A stretch of DNA of 64,000 nt. Source: Phlebotomus papatasi. Its lineage: Eukaryota > Arthropoda > Insecta > Diptera > Psychodidae. Where the stretch lies: NCBI RefSeq assembly GCF_024763615.1, contig NC_077224.1, forward strand, positions 49,052,712 to 49,116,711, written 5' to 3'. The position numbers and the translations under genes were made by a program. The notes under the pieces were generated by a model that saw nothing but the letters and a program-made list of their open reading frames with translations, had not been told where the DNA came from and did no database searches. Below are positions 12,676 to 24,952 of this stretch, in pieces. The stretch's first letter is position 1. Each line of letters begins with the position of its first letter.

Positions 12676-13195
12676 TTAACCCTTTAAGGACGATTGGAAC
12701 ACCGGTGTCCCATAAAGAAGATAATTTTTCCTGATTACCTAAAGTTATTTTTTTTATGTCTGTACATAATTGTAAAGTAGAAGGTTGAAGGAATCTAGAA
12801 TATTTTTTAAAAGTCTCTAGCTATTTGCTATGTAGTAAATATTTAAGCTCAAAAATGGGAAATTTTTAAAAACTCAAATTCATAATTGATTTTATTTATT
12901 TTTTATTCTTCCAATTTTTTTTAAGCAAAACCCTTTTGGCAAGAGAAACTACAATACTCATACGTAATATTATTCATTAAAGCGAAAAATACTATTTATT
13001 GGTATTGTCAGAAAAATTACTTAAATTTTTGGGCTATTTTTGTCCTTATCGTTCATAGAAGCACAAAATACACTGAATCAGACTCTGTTGGACTTTCCAA
13101 GGTTAGATGTATGACTTATCATTTAATATGTTTCCCAGTTTAATTTTATTGTTGATTTTCAGTCCGTAAAAAGTGTCTCGTCGTTAAATGATTAA
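12676..13195. mobile_element. piggyBac-like MITE, TTAA-flanked, copy 2
   Basis: Same ends and interior as 3447-3973 in the same orientation, including GGACGATTGGAACACCGGTG and AAAAAGTGTCTCGTCGTTAAA. The right terminus has drifted (TGATTAA for GGGTTAA). Non-coding. Confidence 0.75.
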
Positions 13196-13221
13196 CTGAA
13201 ATTTAACGGAGAATTTTAAAT

Positions 13222-13248
13222 GTCTTAAGCCGTCTTTCAGCTTAAGAC
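13222..13248. repeat. 27-nt palindrome, MITE end fragment
   Basis: GTCTTAAGC and GCTTAAGAC flank a 9-nt centre CGTCTTTCA. It resembles the CTTAAGCCGAGAGACGGCTTAG core of the MITEs at 23271, 49305 and 61968. Confidence 0.5.
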
Positions 13249-13263
13249 ACAATTCCGTCTAGA

Positions 13264-13479
13264 ATAAGGCCGGCTACAGACTTAAGGTTTAGCCCAGTTC
13301 CCGATGGTCTCGAAATTCAAAATAGCAAGCAATTTCATTGGTTTTTCAAAATTTAATGGATCACTTGCCCATGTTGTCCAATCTTAAGTGATAATTGTCT
13401 AAAAAAAAAATTGATTAAGCAGAAATTAGAGAAGTTAAGTCATATGGCTAAGCCTTAGGTCTGAAGCCCGTATAAGGCT
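13264..13479. mobile_element. MITE with GGCTTAGCC-type inverted ends
   Basis: The left end reads GCCGGCTACAGACTTAAGG. The right end is a diverged complement containing CCTTAGGTCTGAAGCCCG. The interior is about 150 bp and non-coding. Confidence 0.5.
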
Positions 13480-13620
13480 TCTTGAAAAGAATCCGCTGAT
13501 AAGTCATTGACATAAGTTATGAAAACGCTTGTGCAGACTTGGTGAAGCCAAAACTGTTCAACTTTTAAGTTGAATCATTTGTATTCTTTAAAGGATGTAA
13601 GTACATTGGATGGATATCCT

Positions 13621-13852
13621 GTAGGGGAATTCTGTAACGATATGACAATGTTATATGACAAATTTTGGTTTTAAATTCGGAGGCAGGACAACAATAGAGG
13701 TCAGTGAGCATCAAATCTCTATTGCAAGGAGCTTTGTAAAACTAGCAGTATTTGATATGATTCGTTTTTTCAAATAATTTTCCCGAATTGACCACATAAA
13801 AATTCTAAATTTGTCATATGACAATGCCACGTGGTCACAGAATTCTCCTACT
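13621..13852. mobile_element. MITE, GAATTCTGTAAC family
   Basis: The left end GTAGGGGAATTCTGTAACG with TATGACAATG and the right end CATATGACAATGCCACG with CAGAATTCTCCTAC are inverted copies. Related to 8216-8576. Confidence 0.6.
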
Positions 13853-14122
13853 GGCTATATAACTACTCCAAAGTATTCTGATATGAATAAAACCTAACAA
13901 AATCATAATTTGAAATTTATTTGCATAAACGTGCATATTCATCTTGAACAATAACAAAAAGATTCACAAAAGAGACTCAACTCTAACAAAAGTACCACAC
14001 AAGTTCTGTGTGCTAAAAATACTCCGCAAAGAACCGTAATTGTTCCTTAACATTCGAAATTTACGTGATGCGATTTTCTCAAAGATGGTTCTTTCAGAAA
14101 GCATAAAAGTAAAGTTTGAACA

Positions 14123-14371
14123 CTGAGAGAAATCCGAAAAAGTCAAAATAACATTCCGGAAATGTCAATTTTACCCTGCATTATTAATCCGAAAATGGTG
14201 TAAATATTAACCTTTTTAGGTGTATTATGGGTTAAAGTTGCCCTTCTTTCATGTTAATTTTACCCTTAAAAGGTGTAAAGATAACATTAAAAAATGTTGA
14301 TATATTTTTACACCCAAAAAGTGTTAAAGTTATGAGGAAAAAAAGTTAATCGCAGCCTCTTTTTTTCTCAG
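14123..14371 (-). mobile_element. MITE, CTGAG family, reverse orientation
   Basis: A complete copy with CTGAGAGAAATCCGAAAAAG at one end and TTTTTTTCTCAG at the other. The interior matches 17307-17553 and 39369-39650 in reverse. Confidence 0.8.
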
Positions 14372-15934
14372 TGAAGTTACAAACCCGTAATTAGTATCCC
14401 TGTTGTAAAATCTAATTATTACAGTCCAACTATGTGTATAATTTTACATATATACTCTGAACCATAATAAAAAATGTCAACGGATGTCCTGGACTTTATG
14501 TCTTTTAATAACAACCCGCAAGTGTGCTAATCCTTTCTACTATCTTGTGCAGTTTATGTGGTGCAAAATAACATCATGGAATATGGTAACTGTTGGAAAA
14601 TGGATACTTTGGAGCTAAAACTGAGAAAATTTTTAATGTGTTTTTGCAGAATGTTCCCATGCAATGTACATTTTAACCAGTCCATTTTTGCAGAGAAATC
14701 TCAATTAAAGTAATTAAACTTTACGAACATTTATGAAAACTAATGGATGTTTGTCAAATTTCTTGAAGCTTTTCACCCAATTTTCCACAGGACAGGTGAT
14801 AAATTTTCTTTAAGAGGAAAATTCTGGGTGGAATATTTTCACCCAAAAGAATTCCATCCTGAACTCTATAATATTAAAGTCATCTTTTTATCCAGAAGTC
14901 TTATGTTGTTATGTGGTTCTTCAATAAAGCATCATATCAACTCTCTTGAAATTCCTTTCACCCGGGGAAAAAAGGAAGAAGGGAGATACGAAGACTTCTT
15001 GGCTCTTCTTATAGAATCAAATTTCACCTTTTTTACCTCAAGAACACTTGGCAGGTATTGGAAAAATTGCATCACTTTTACTTCGGGGACAAATACGAAA
15101 TTGTGAGAGCTAATGTAATGAATTGAATAACGTAATATTATATTATAGCCACTCTTGAAATTTAATTTGTGGTTTATTTTTACAATTTGATTATTAGAAG
15201 TAAACTACTTAAATAGATGTGATAAATAGCGAAAAATTGTATAATTTCTAGAATGCTTTTTATAGTAAATTAAATTAGATTTGAATAAAGACAAGAATAC
15301 GAAAAAACTCTTATAAAAATTCTTAGGCAACAATAAGTATCTCAGGATGACAATTTTAGGAAGTCAGACAAATTGACAGATATATTAATCTGATATTCTA
15401 AAAGATATTCTAATCATACTGAGTAAGTCGACAATATTTATGATGTTCTGCTTGACCTGATAACCGTCGAATATCTAAAACTTGTTATTCTAATTAAAAT
15501 TTATGATAATAATGATCTTAATGTCACAATTAAATTATAATTATATAGCAAGTACTGTACTTATAAAATCAATTATATAATTTATAAAATTAAATGATTA
15601 TAAAATTAAATTTGTTCCAATGCTTCTTCTAACGAGAATATTTAAGAGTAAAGGTAAAATCGGGAGTTTTTTCAGATGAGGCTAAATAGAGTTTAGATGA
15701 AATTCTGCTATAAAGTTTAATAAACTAATGATTTTATTTTATATGAAAAATTATTTTCATTATTCAGCTCCCGCATTCGCTGCTAAACGTGTTAAAATAT
15801 AACAAATGAAACAATATAAATAAACATAATTGAAAAGGTATCTTAATGAATGAGGATATGGGTTATACATTTTTGATAAGTATATTAGCAAATTTGGTAA
15901 ATAAAAAAAATTCAATTTTGGAAAGTAAAAAAGG
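14372..15934. other. non-coding stretch with an unsupported 119-codon frame
   Basis: An ATG frame at 14747-15106 is the longest non-repeat frame on the left side, starting MFVKFLEAFHP and rich in F, H and K. No domain, signal peptide or splice context is visible and chance is likely. The rest (15110-15930) is very AT-rich. Confidence 0.4.
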
Positions 15935-16425
15935 GGTGGCAAAGCATCTCAAGCTTTGCGCAGTGCTCGAACTCGTGACTTAGATGCTGTCCCTCAAAAG
16001 TCTTTTCGCATCATATACCGTTTACCGGTTCTCAACCGATTTAAAAAAAAAATCATAAGTCAATCAAAAGATTCCACAAAATATTCTAAAGAGTAATAAA
16101 AGATAATAATAATTTTCGGACAAAAATTATTTATCGGTTTATAACCGGTCCACAACTGACTTTGAACCGATTTACAAATCACACAAAATATTTCCCAAAA
16201 TACACCTGAGGAGTAATTTAATTGAATCTCGTATACAAATTAGTTATCGATTATCAATCGGTTCATTACCGGTTCAAAACCGATTGGAACCGATTCAGCT
16301 TTGTTAAAAATTCTAAGACTTTAACAGACCCAAACATGACCCCATTCGCTCGATAAATGAGCTTTCCAGAGCCTTTTTTAACCTTTGACTTTCAAAACTC
16401 GTTATTAGGAATGATTCAACGGTAT
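15935..16425 (+). repeat. dispersed repeat, ACCGATT family, long copy
   Basis: Begins GGTGGCAAAGCATCTCAAGC, passes a run of ACCGGTT/ACCGATT words between 16020 and 16300, and ends near GGAATGATTCAACG. The same order occurs in reverse at 32190-32550 and 34915-35300. Class unknown. Confidence 0.6.
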
Positions 16426-17224
16426 TTTCACAGATTTAATTTATTGAATATTGAATTTAAGGGAACATGGGGGGATTTTATTTCGAAACCACCATTTTGA
16501 AACAAAATTCCCCCACTGAGCTTTAGACCGGTGCATTTTTGCCTATCTTTTGCCGCTTAAAATCTCCCTCTTCGGAAGCTCCATTTGTTTATGTTCGAAT
16601 ATTTTGACATTTCAGGCAATTTTAAATAATTTATTTTTTTTTTATTTTTCAAGAGATGCTTTTCTTGTGAACTATTTTCAAAGTTATCAAGAGTCGAAAA
16701 GCAGGTAACATAGGGACCTGGTATTGATAACTCTTCTGAATGTATCGTTTAATCTTCATTAGAATATGGTCGAATTGTTAAATATAATTCCTTAAATAGA
16801 AATAAAGAAATAGGTTAATAGAATAAAGTTGATTTATAGAAAAATAAAAACTTAGGATATTTTCTTAATTTAGCAAAAATGTTAGCATAAAATCCTGCGG
16901 TAGGACGGTTGTGACACAGAGGATGGGTGCCCCATCTCCTTTTCCTTATAAAGTGTTCGTCACCAGGCATAAATATTAACTTTACCACTCTTTAACAAAT
17001 TCTTTGATTGTAAAACACTATTTGATTGACGTTTGAAACGTTTCGAAATAAAATAGAAAGTCTTCCAGACTATCTATTTTAGTTAGAGCACACTTGGAGA
17101 ATTTATAACAGAGGGTGGAGAAAATTTATCTCAGGCATGAATCATTAGGGGAGATTTCCCGAGACTCACCGGTGCATAGAACAGTGGGGTGCATTTTGAA
17201 ATCCCCCCGTATAGAAGACGCCTA
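16426..17224. other. non-coding stretch, possible weak inverted ends
   Basis: ATGGGGGGATTTTATTTCG near 16469 and the roughly complementary TTTTGAAATCCCCCCGTAT near 17195 could be ends of an old element. CCGGTGCAT occurs close to both. No gene seen. Confidence 0.3.
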
Positions 17225-17669
17225 ATAGGGTAAAATACTTTCCCTTCGAATGTTCATGCCTTCGAATAATGTGAATTTCTTTTATATTCCCTAAGACATT
17301 TCTATACTGAGAAAAAAGAGGGTGCGATTAACTTTTTTTCCTCATAACTTTAACACTTTTTAGGTGTAAAAATATATCAACGTTTTTTAATGTTAATTTT
17401 GCACCTTTTTAAGTGTAAAATTAATGTGAAAAAGGGTTAATTTAATCACTAATACACCTAAAAAAGGTAATATTTACACCGATTTAGGATCAATACTGCA
17501 GGGTAAACTTAACATTTCCGGAATGTTATTTTAACTTTTTCGGATTTCTCTCAATGTATATAATTTAATATAATAATTTAATAGAAATGTGTAAGTCTCT
17601 TAGAAAAAATAAAAGAAAATTAACATTATTCGAAGACGTGAACGTTCGAAGAGAGAGTACTTTCCCCTA
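17225..17669. mobile_element. MITE, CCCTTCGAA family, split by a second MITE
   Basis: The ends TTTCCCTTCGAATGTTCATG and the complementary GTGAACGTTCGAAGAGAGAG match the intact element at 27152-27371. The interior is interrupted by the CTGAG-family MITE at 17307-17553. Confidence 0.7.
17307..17553 (+). mobile_element. nested MITE, CTGAG family
   Basis: Complete copy: CTGAGAAAAAAGAGGGTGCG at the left and CGGATTTCTCTCA at the right. Inserted into the CCCTTCGAA-family MITE. Confidence 0.8.
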
Positions 17670-18787
17670 CGATTCTCCAGTCTTATAACACTACTTGACT
17701 AAATTAAATTAAGTTCTCTCTTTGGTTGTCTCTTTATTAAACTGGCCATTAAATAGTTTAAAATGTTTCAAGATTTGCATATGACAACTATAAGAAAACC
17801 TTAAGTTAAAGAGAGTACTGTTGAAAGTCTTCTATTTAATTAATATAGAATATTCTTAGAAGAAGTTTATAAATTTTACTTAAGTTTATTAATTGAAAAC
17901 TTTTGCAATTAGTTTCTTAAATCCGAGATGATCTGTAAGATTTAAATCTTGAAATTAGCTTTTCGGGGCAGAATTCATGTTCTGTTTTTCTTCCTTTTGT
18001 ATTATTTAGACGAAGTCAAATATTCTAGTGGTGAAAATTTTCTTAACTAAGAAAGTATAAATGATAATATTGCTGCTTTTGAAGTACTGGTAAAATTATA
18101 TTTTCGTATCATTCCTAATCTAATTTAATTGTCCATTGTCCATTAGTAGGGGCAAGTCTTCTTAAAGTCTTTTTTTTAATATTTTATAAAAAATTCTTGA
18201 AATATCTTTCATACCCCGAAGACATAAATTTTAAATATTGGAATACATGAAAGGTGACCATGATCAGCATTTAATTTCAATTTAAAAATCATCGATTCTG
18301 TCTCTACGCATTTAACCTTAATCTTTAGGCATTCATTTATATTACAATTAAAGGATCATTAAAAATTTTCTAGATTGTTTCTACTTTCTTATAAAATTTA
18401 TCCGAATATGTGGAGTTTTAATGCAACTCACATTGAGTGGAAAATAATTTGTTCTTCATTATTTTTTTATTCCGTGAGAGACATAAATTTCAATAAATTG
18501 GTCATAACTTTTAAGTAATGCAAATTAAGCACGAAATTGTACTTAACAAGTAATTTTATAGCTGACATATTTTTTTTACGATGAATTGATTAATAAAAGC
18601 TATATCTTAAGATGGACCTTGTAAAAATTAAATCAAATTAAATCGAAATGTCTGTATCGATTTGGATCTGAAGTTGATGGAACTCTAAAAAATTTAGTTT
18701 TTAAATTTATAAATTATATTTGTATTTAAAACAAATTAAAAGAAAAATTTAAAATCAGTAAAACACTAAAGGCGACTTAATGAACTT
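17670..18787. other. non-coding stretch, nothing recognised
   Basis: AT-rich with stop codons in all frames; no element ends seen. Confidence 0.5.
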
Positions 18788-19003
18788 AGGGGAGACTGGG
18801 GCAATAATACACATGGGGTAGCACGAAACACTGATATTTATGTCTACACTATTTGAACTTATGTCGACTATTTCTTCAGTGGACAAAGATACCTAATTTA
18901 TCTATCAATTTATATAGGTCTCGTCTTCTAAAGCCTAATATCTAATTTAAAAAATTGCAATATTTACTGCTACTCCGTGTTTACTTCTGTCTTAGTTTCC
19001 CCT
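18788..19003. mobile_element. MITE, GGGGCACCACC family, diverged short form
   Basis: GGGGAGACTGGGGCAATAAT at the left and TCTGTCTTAGTTTCCCC at the right, with GGGGTAGCACGAAACACTG and its diverged complement inside. Same length as 10405-10625. Confidence 0.65.
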
Positions 19004-19091
19004 GGAACAATTGGAGTGCACTCACCATTATTTCCCCCTTGATAAAGACTTTATTTTAGACAATGTAAGTTATAACGTTATACCTAAATAA

Positions 19092-19500
19092 GTAGAGGAG
19101 AATGGGGCTGAAGTAGCCAAGAAATGAATTTTTTTTGACTTCCTATTTTGAATAATTTTTTTGGGGCTGACTGATAAATAAAAATTAAGAAATTAATATT
19201 GAATTTTAATTTTTAAATTTGATAAAATATTTTTTTACTGGAAGAATTTTATATTACTCAGATCAATTAAACAAAATAGGAAGAGATGGGATTACTTTCA
19301 GTTGTAGAGCTACATTGATTACGATTTTTTCGCATATTTCCAAGAGAAATTTGGCTTTAACTTAATGTAATTTATCTCTACAAAACAATTGTGGAACTTA
19401 TATAAAATAATTGTAAGGACCACCTTCCTTTAGAAATACGATAAAAAGTCGTATAACTATCTAACCCATAGCTAAAAGTAGCCCCACCTCTCCCTAGTGA
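19092..19500. mobile_element. MITE with GGGGCT-type inverted ends
   Basis: The left end is GTAGAGGAGAATGGGGCTGA and the right end the complementary AGTAGCCCCACCTCTCCCTA. Similar terminal words bound the outermost element at 20646-23138. Confidence 0.5.
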
Positions 19501-20645
19501 CCAGATTATTTTTATATAATAATTATACGAAACAGTTTGAATAAATGACACTGCCTGGAGATTGATGCAGAAGAATTGATTTGAATAGATTGACGTTTTG
19601 AGTCGATTGACCTTCCTATTCATCATATTCTTAGGGTAATTAAAAAGTTCTTGATAAAATAAGGTAAGAAAAATATTGTAAATAATACCGTATATTCAAT
19701 TAGAAACCGTTGGAATTCAAATTCAATGTTATACACCATGGTATAACAGTTACAGAACAAGAGGACTGTGTCTTGGACGAAGGAAAATCTGCGCAATAAA
19801 GCTCATTTTCAAAAATGTCGCTCTTCTTAACGTATAAATTGCTTTTGCTACTAAATAATTCACTTACTGACATTTTAAAAAAAAACAACAGAAAATTTAA
19901 TAAAAGGCTTTTAGGAAAATTAAAAGATTTTAGTCCATATTCATGTAAAATCCTTTATGTCTCCTTCAGAAAAGTGTATTAATGCTACTTTCATATTAGG
20001 CTGAGGATTGAATTTAGCTGTGAATAAATTGTTTTAGAAGAACGTAGTAAATAGGGATAATATATATTCTTGACAAAACCACTCAGCTGCTTTAGACATT
20101 CCATTACATAATATACATCGTGTCAAAAAAAAAGTACACTCTGAGGTAGATTTTCCCAATTTTCTCAATTAACTTTCACTTGAGTTCATTTTCTGTTGAA
20201 ATTGTCGTTGATATACCAAGGGATTGCTGCCCTCCTCTAAAATGCAATTAAGACGAAATTGTAAATGGAGCAGAACGTCTAAAATTTCAGAGAGAAAATC
20301 AGGAGAATGGAAATACCTCAACATAATCACTGGAAAGTGATGATAATTTTAATACAATCGTATGAAATATGTGCACAAGTCGTCAAAAAAATAAAATATA
20401 TTACGAAGAGATAGCAATTTTCTTGCAGAATTATTTTCTTCTTTCACGGTAAATCTTGATGTAGTAGGTGAGAGAATGTAAACGAGAAAATCCACTGGGA
20501 AAGTGAAAAATGTACTCAGAACACTCAGGAAAAATCTATACGGAAGGTTCAAATCAATAGGTATATTATTGATTTCTTATAATGCTTAAAGAAGAAAAAC
20601 TTAAATTTATTTCTTTTATTGCTTGATCTCTACAATTGCAATATA
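19501..20645. other. non-coding stretch, nothing recognised
   Basis: Short frames only, no element ends recognised. Confidence 0.5.
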
Positions 20646-20741
20646 TAGGGAGAGCTGGGGCTTTTTTGATATACGATTTTTTCTCATATTTATAAAGAAA
20701 GCTGAGCCTTAAAATACTTTATTTAGTTCCACAATATCATG

Positions 20742-23054
20742 TACAGTGGCGGCCAAAATAATAGAATAACTTTGCAAATCTTATATTTCTTTAACTTTTA
20801 GATTTTTTCTCAATTTGTTGATATAATTCTGAAGTAGAAATCCCCAAATTATTAGAATCGTGGAATAAGGGTTGTTTTGGCCGCTAGGGGTCTCTACTTT
20901 ACACAGAATACGTTAGTGAAATTCAGTTCGGTCAACAAAATTTTAAAACTGTCATTTATGGTTTCTAAATATAGCTTTATTTAAACTTATCCGATTTATA
21001 GACCACATTCGTTCAATTAAATGAAAGTGGTCCTATCGTGTTTTCCAAATCTAATATCACTACTGACCTATACTGTGAAAGGGACAGATAATCCTAACCG
21101 GCTTATGTAGGTGAGATTCTTAACGTGAGCTAACTCGGAGTGCATGCAAATTCGATTTGGAGCTGAAGTTGGGAGACGCCATTCAGTTATCTTGAATCAA
21201 ATTCGTGAAATTATACAAATTTTGTATTTCAACCAAAATATCAAAGATTTGGATGGAGTGACAGAAAAGTGATATAATGGGTGAAATGTAGACCAGAATG
21301 TTCTCTATAATTTTGCCGTAGAACTTGAACTCATCGATTACTCAGAAGCCAAGATAAGCGAGGTTTTTTGTTTCTTAACTCGTTTTTTCATCCAGAGTGC
21401 CCCAAGTAGTCATTTGTTGAACTTCAACTATATCAAAAAATTGTTGTATTTTGCGGGACTTTCCATTTAAACCCCTATTTTAAGTGTCTTGGTGGAGTAG
21501 AGGCAGTCAAATTGGCATCTGAGTCATTTCAAAGCGTTATTATGGGAAAAATCAATTTTTTCACACTTAAACGGCAAAATCGGAGTGATAGCGTAGTCTG
21601 ACCGGAAAATGATGTATGGACGAAATGTAGAGACAAATGTGCTCTACAATTATGTCGAAGTAATCATCAAAATCGGTTCAGCGACAGTCGAGATAATTGA
21701 GGTTATGTGATATTGAAATTGGTTTTTCGACTGTGGCGCCCCTGGTGTTGGTCCCACGAAGTTCAAATATTCTAGAAAGTTGTAGTATTTGGTGAGATCT
21801 TTCGTTTAAGCCCTCATTCATCAAAATCGGTGACATAGAACCGGAGATATGATTTTTTGAATTTCGTGAACTTTGACCCCTCATATCTCCGGTTCTATTG
21901 AAACCACAGCGCACATACGCACCATTTTGGAAACGTCCTAGACTGGCCTACAACATACTAAAATTTCATTAACTTGCACAATGCCGTTTTTGAGAAAAGT
22001 GACTTTGAATTTCGATGAATTTTGACGCTATCACAGCGCCACCTGTGGTGACTTTTTGAACTTCCATCTGAAAGTGCTCATTGAGACGAAACCAAAAAGG
22101 TAAAATTTAGGTCGCTATGTTAATTAGAACCGGAGATAGAGGCCGGTCAATGTTCGAACTTTGACCCCTTATAGCTCGGGTCAGGGGTTATGGATCGACT
22201 TAAGGTTTTTTTTGTTTGATAGGTATAATCAACGGCTACAACATACTAAAATTTCAGCCCGATTGCATAAGGAATTTTTGAGTTATTTAACTTTTAAGAT
22301 TTAAAAATTTTCTTTTTAATAATAGCGCCCCTAGCGGTAGTTTTATGAACATGCGATGTTAGAAGAGGAAGTGGCATTTCACGAGAGCTTTCCAAAAAGC
22401 CCTCACTTTTTAAATTCTGACAATTAGAACAGGAGTTATGGCCATTTTAAGAAAATTTTTTTGGACCCTTATAGCTCGGGTCAGGGGGGTCGGGGGACCT
22501 TAAGTTTGGTATTGATGGAAAGCTCTAAGGCCCAGCTATAACATACTAAAATTTGAGCCCGATCGATGCCATAGGGCCGGAGCTATTGAGAAAACAAAAA
22601 AAGGGGGGTCTTCAAAATGGCGGAAGGAGGGGTGGGGGGTGGGGGGTCAATGCACCATGTTGCAATTTTCATACGATATTTAACCTTTGCCGAAAACCGC
22701 AAGTCGATATCTTTTTTAGTTTAGGAGCTATTAAGCTCCAAAGAGCGGCCGGCCGGCCGGGAACGTAACTTAGCCCCCCATATATTCGTGATCAGGAAGT
22801 GGCGAAACACATTTTGGCCAAGTTTGAGCGCGATCGGAGGACATGAAATTTTGTTAGGATTATAGTAGGTGAGATTGTTAAGAATCTCACCTAATAGAGA
22901 CCTCTAGCGGCCAAAACAATACTTATTTGACGTAAGGTAATTATTTAAACATTTCTATATGAAAATTATTTAAACGACTTGGAATAAACAAAAATGCTAA
23001 AGACAAAATAGTGGTCTTTGCGGAGGTGATTCTATTATTTTGGCCGCCACTGTA
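20742..23054. mobile_element. Tc1/mariner-type non-autonomous element, TA-flanked, carrying an insert
   Basis: TA on both sides; exact inverted ends CAGTGGCGGCCAAAATAATA at 20744 and its complement ending at 23052. A second inner inverted pair (TTTTGGCCGCTAGGGGTCTC near 20875 and its near-complement near 22900) shows the interior was a hairpin before 21108-22893 entered. No transposase frame. Confidence 0.75.
21108..22893. mobile_element. 1.8-kb element of reiterated GC-richer modules with 17-bp inverted ends
   Basis: The left end TAGGTGAGATTCTTAAC and its exact complement at 22877-22893 bound the unit. The interior is richer in GC than its surroundings and built from diverged tandem modules of about 290-330 bp. 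The words ACATACTAAAATTT (near 21953, 22241, 22541), TTTGACCCCT and GCGCCCCTAG recur. No long reading frame. A tiny derivative of its ends lies at 39537-39564. Confidence 0.65.
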
Positions 23055-23270
23055 TATCTAAATTGCACCACATTAAGGCCTAGTTTTCTTTAGAAATGTG
23101 CGAAAAACGTGTATCAATATGGCCCCACTTTCCCCTATAATCCTGATTTTTTGCTCTCGAAAATTTTCCATCTATATATCACCCCCAAAGCTAATTTTAT
23201 AAGAGATATCATAAAGAAAATGTTTGACTTTTTATATTAGGATTTGTTTTAGAAATTTCGTCTATAATAT

Positions 23271-23402
23271 CCTAGACAGGCTTATAGCTTAAGCCGAGAG
23301 ATGGCTTAGTAGGCAAGTGATGGGAATGTAGTTTAACGTTAACTATTATTTTGATTATAATTACGTTAAGCCGTCTCTCGGCTTAAATCGTAGATCTGTC
23401 CA
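23271..23402. mobile_element. MITE, CTTAAGCCGAGAGACGG family
   Basis: The left end is CCTAGACAGGCTTATAGC with CTTAAGCCGAGAGATGGC. The right arm carries GCCGTCTCTCGGCTTAA and AGATCTGTCC. Members of the same family interrupt RING cassette copies 1 and 3. Confidence 0.7.
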
Positions 23403-23553
23403 GCACATAAACGATATTGACCTTGAAATACATTTTCTTATCGTTTTCCAAGGTCAAAGATTCATTAGCTCTAGGTAATGTATTTTTCAAATGATTGAGA
23501 CAAATAAAAATTTGAGAGGTATTCAAACATCTTGTAGGTAAATATAAATTTAA

Positions 23554-24567
23554 TGGATTACGACCAAAATCCCAAAAACGTAAAATTCCAAATGGGCCAA
23601 AATTCAGAATGTATCGAAATCCAAAAAGGTCAAAATTTTGAACGCCAAAAATCCGAGTGCCAAAATTTCGAAAATGCCAATACATTTTCCTGGATTTTTT
23701 CTGTTCATTTGGCTCTCGGTATTTCGGCTTTAGGGACTTTAGCTTTCAGGATTTTGGCCCTATCGGAATTTCAGCCTTTTAAGGTTATGGCTTGTTCGGG
23801 ATTTTGGTTTCGTGAGATTTTGACCTATTCAGGATTTCAATCCATCCGGGATTTTAGCTATTTGAGGTTTTGGCTCATTTGGGAATTCGGATTTACGAGA
23901 TTTTGACCCTTTCAAGATTTTAATCAATTTGGGATTTTGGCTTTTCGAGACTTTGGTTATTCGGGATTTTAGGTTTTTGGGTATTTTGGGTTTTTAGCAT
24001 TTTGGCTCTTTGAGGTTTTTGACTCATTCGGGATTTCAATTCACTCAGGATTTCGGCTTTCCGAGATTTTGGCTGTTCGGGATTTTGGTCTTGCGGGATT
24101 TTGGCTTTTCGGCATTTTGGCTCTTTGAGGTTTTGCCTCATTTGGGATTGATTTTGATCCTTTCAGGATTTCAATCATTCGGGATTTTGACTTTCGGACT
24201 TTGGCTTTACGAGATTTTGACCCTTTTAGGATTTCAATCCATTCGGGATTTTAGCTTTTCGCGATTTTGGCTTTTCGGAATTTTGGCTACTTTAGGTTTT
24301 GGCTCATGGGTCTTGTGTCATTTGTGTCATTTGTGTTTTGAAAAATTATTCTACACATTATCTTCCATATAATTTCATCCCTTTCAGGATTTCGAACATT
24401 CGGAATTTTAGTTTTCGGAATTTCTGCTTTACGAGATTTGGACGCATTCAAAATTTTGATTTTTCAGGATTTTGGCTTTTCGAGATTCTGGCTTTTCGGG
24501 ATGCTCGATTTTGTGAGATTTTGGCTTTTCGATATTTTAGTTTCCGGGATTTCATCCGGAACCACCA
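23554..24567. mobile_element. fold-back-like element with 15-bp tandem arrays, diverged
   Basis: A short left array of AAAATCCC/GCCAAAATTC words (23565-23680) is followed by a long array of the complementary word GGGATTTTGGCTTTT (23690-24560). A spacer near 24310-24400 shares TTCCATATAATTTCATCC with the spacer of 32781-33166. Long runs free of stop codons (F, R, G, L rich) arise from the repeat and are not genes. Confidence 0.65.
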
Positions 24568-24952
24568 AAAATTATATTAATAAATCGAAAATCACACTTA
24601 CAATATGCTGATATACGCTTATCACTAGTTCTCTTTCCGTTTGCCAAAGAAGCAGAAAAATGGCAGAAACATTTATTAGATTCACAAGTCTATCAGTTTC
24701 TTTCCTGGTACAACATCAAGGATGTAAAGTACAAAGATAAAATATTCTGATGAGTTTAGTGTTTCTATTTTATTCTTTTTTCCTTACTCTATTCTTTCTT
24801 TGATGCTCTAACCCGAAGATTTTGAGGCATAAAAGAAAATTAGGTCACGATTTGCGTATTTCGCGCTTTCACACGACATGTAGAGCAGTCAGAACGTGTG
24901 AAATCCAGAGATTCAGAGTAAATCAAATAGAAATATTGGGCAAAGTAGCTAA

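Larger units (their letters stand above)
20646..23138. mobile_element. outermost MITE of a three-level nest
   Basis: The left end contains AGGGAGAGCTGGGGC and TTGATATACG. The right end contains CGTGTATCAATATGGCC and CCCACTTTCCCCTA, a diverged complement. Everything from 20742 to 23054 is a later insertion, so the element itself was only about 180 bp. Confidence 0.6.
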
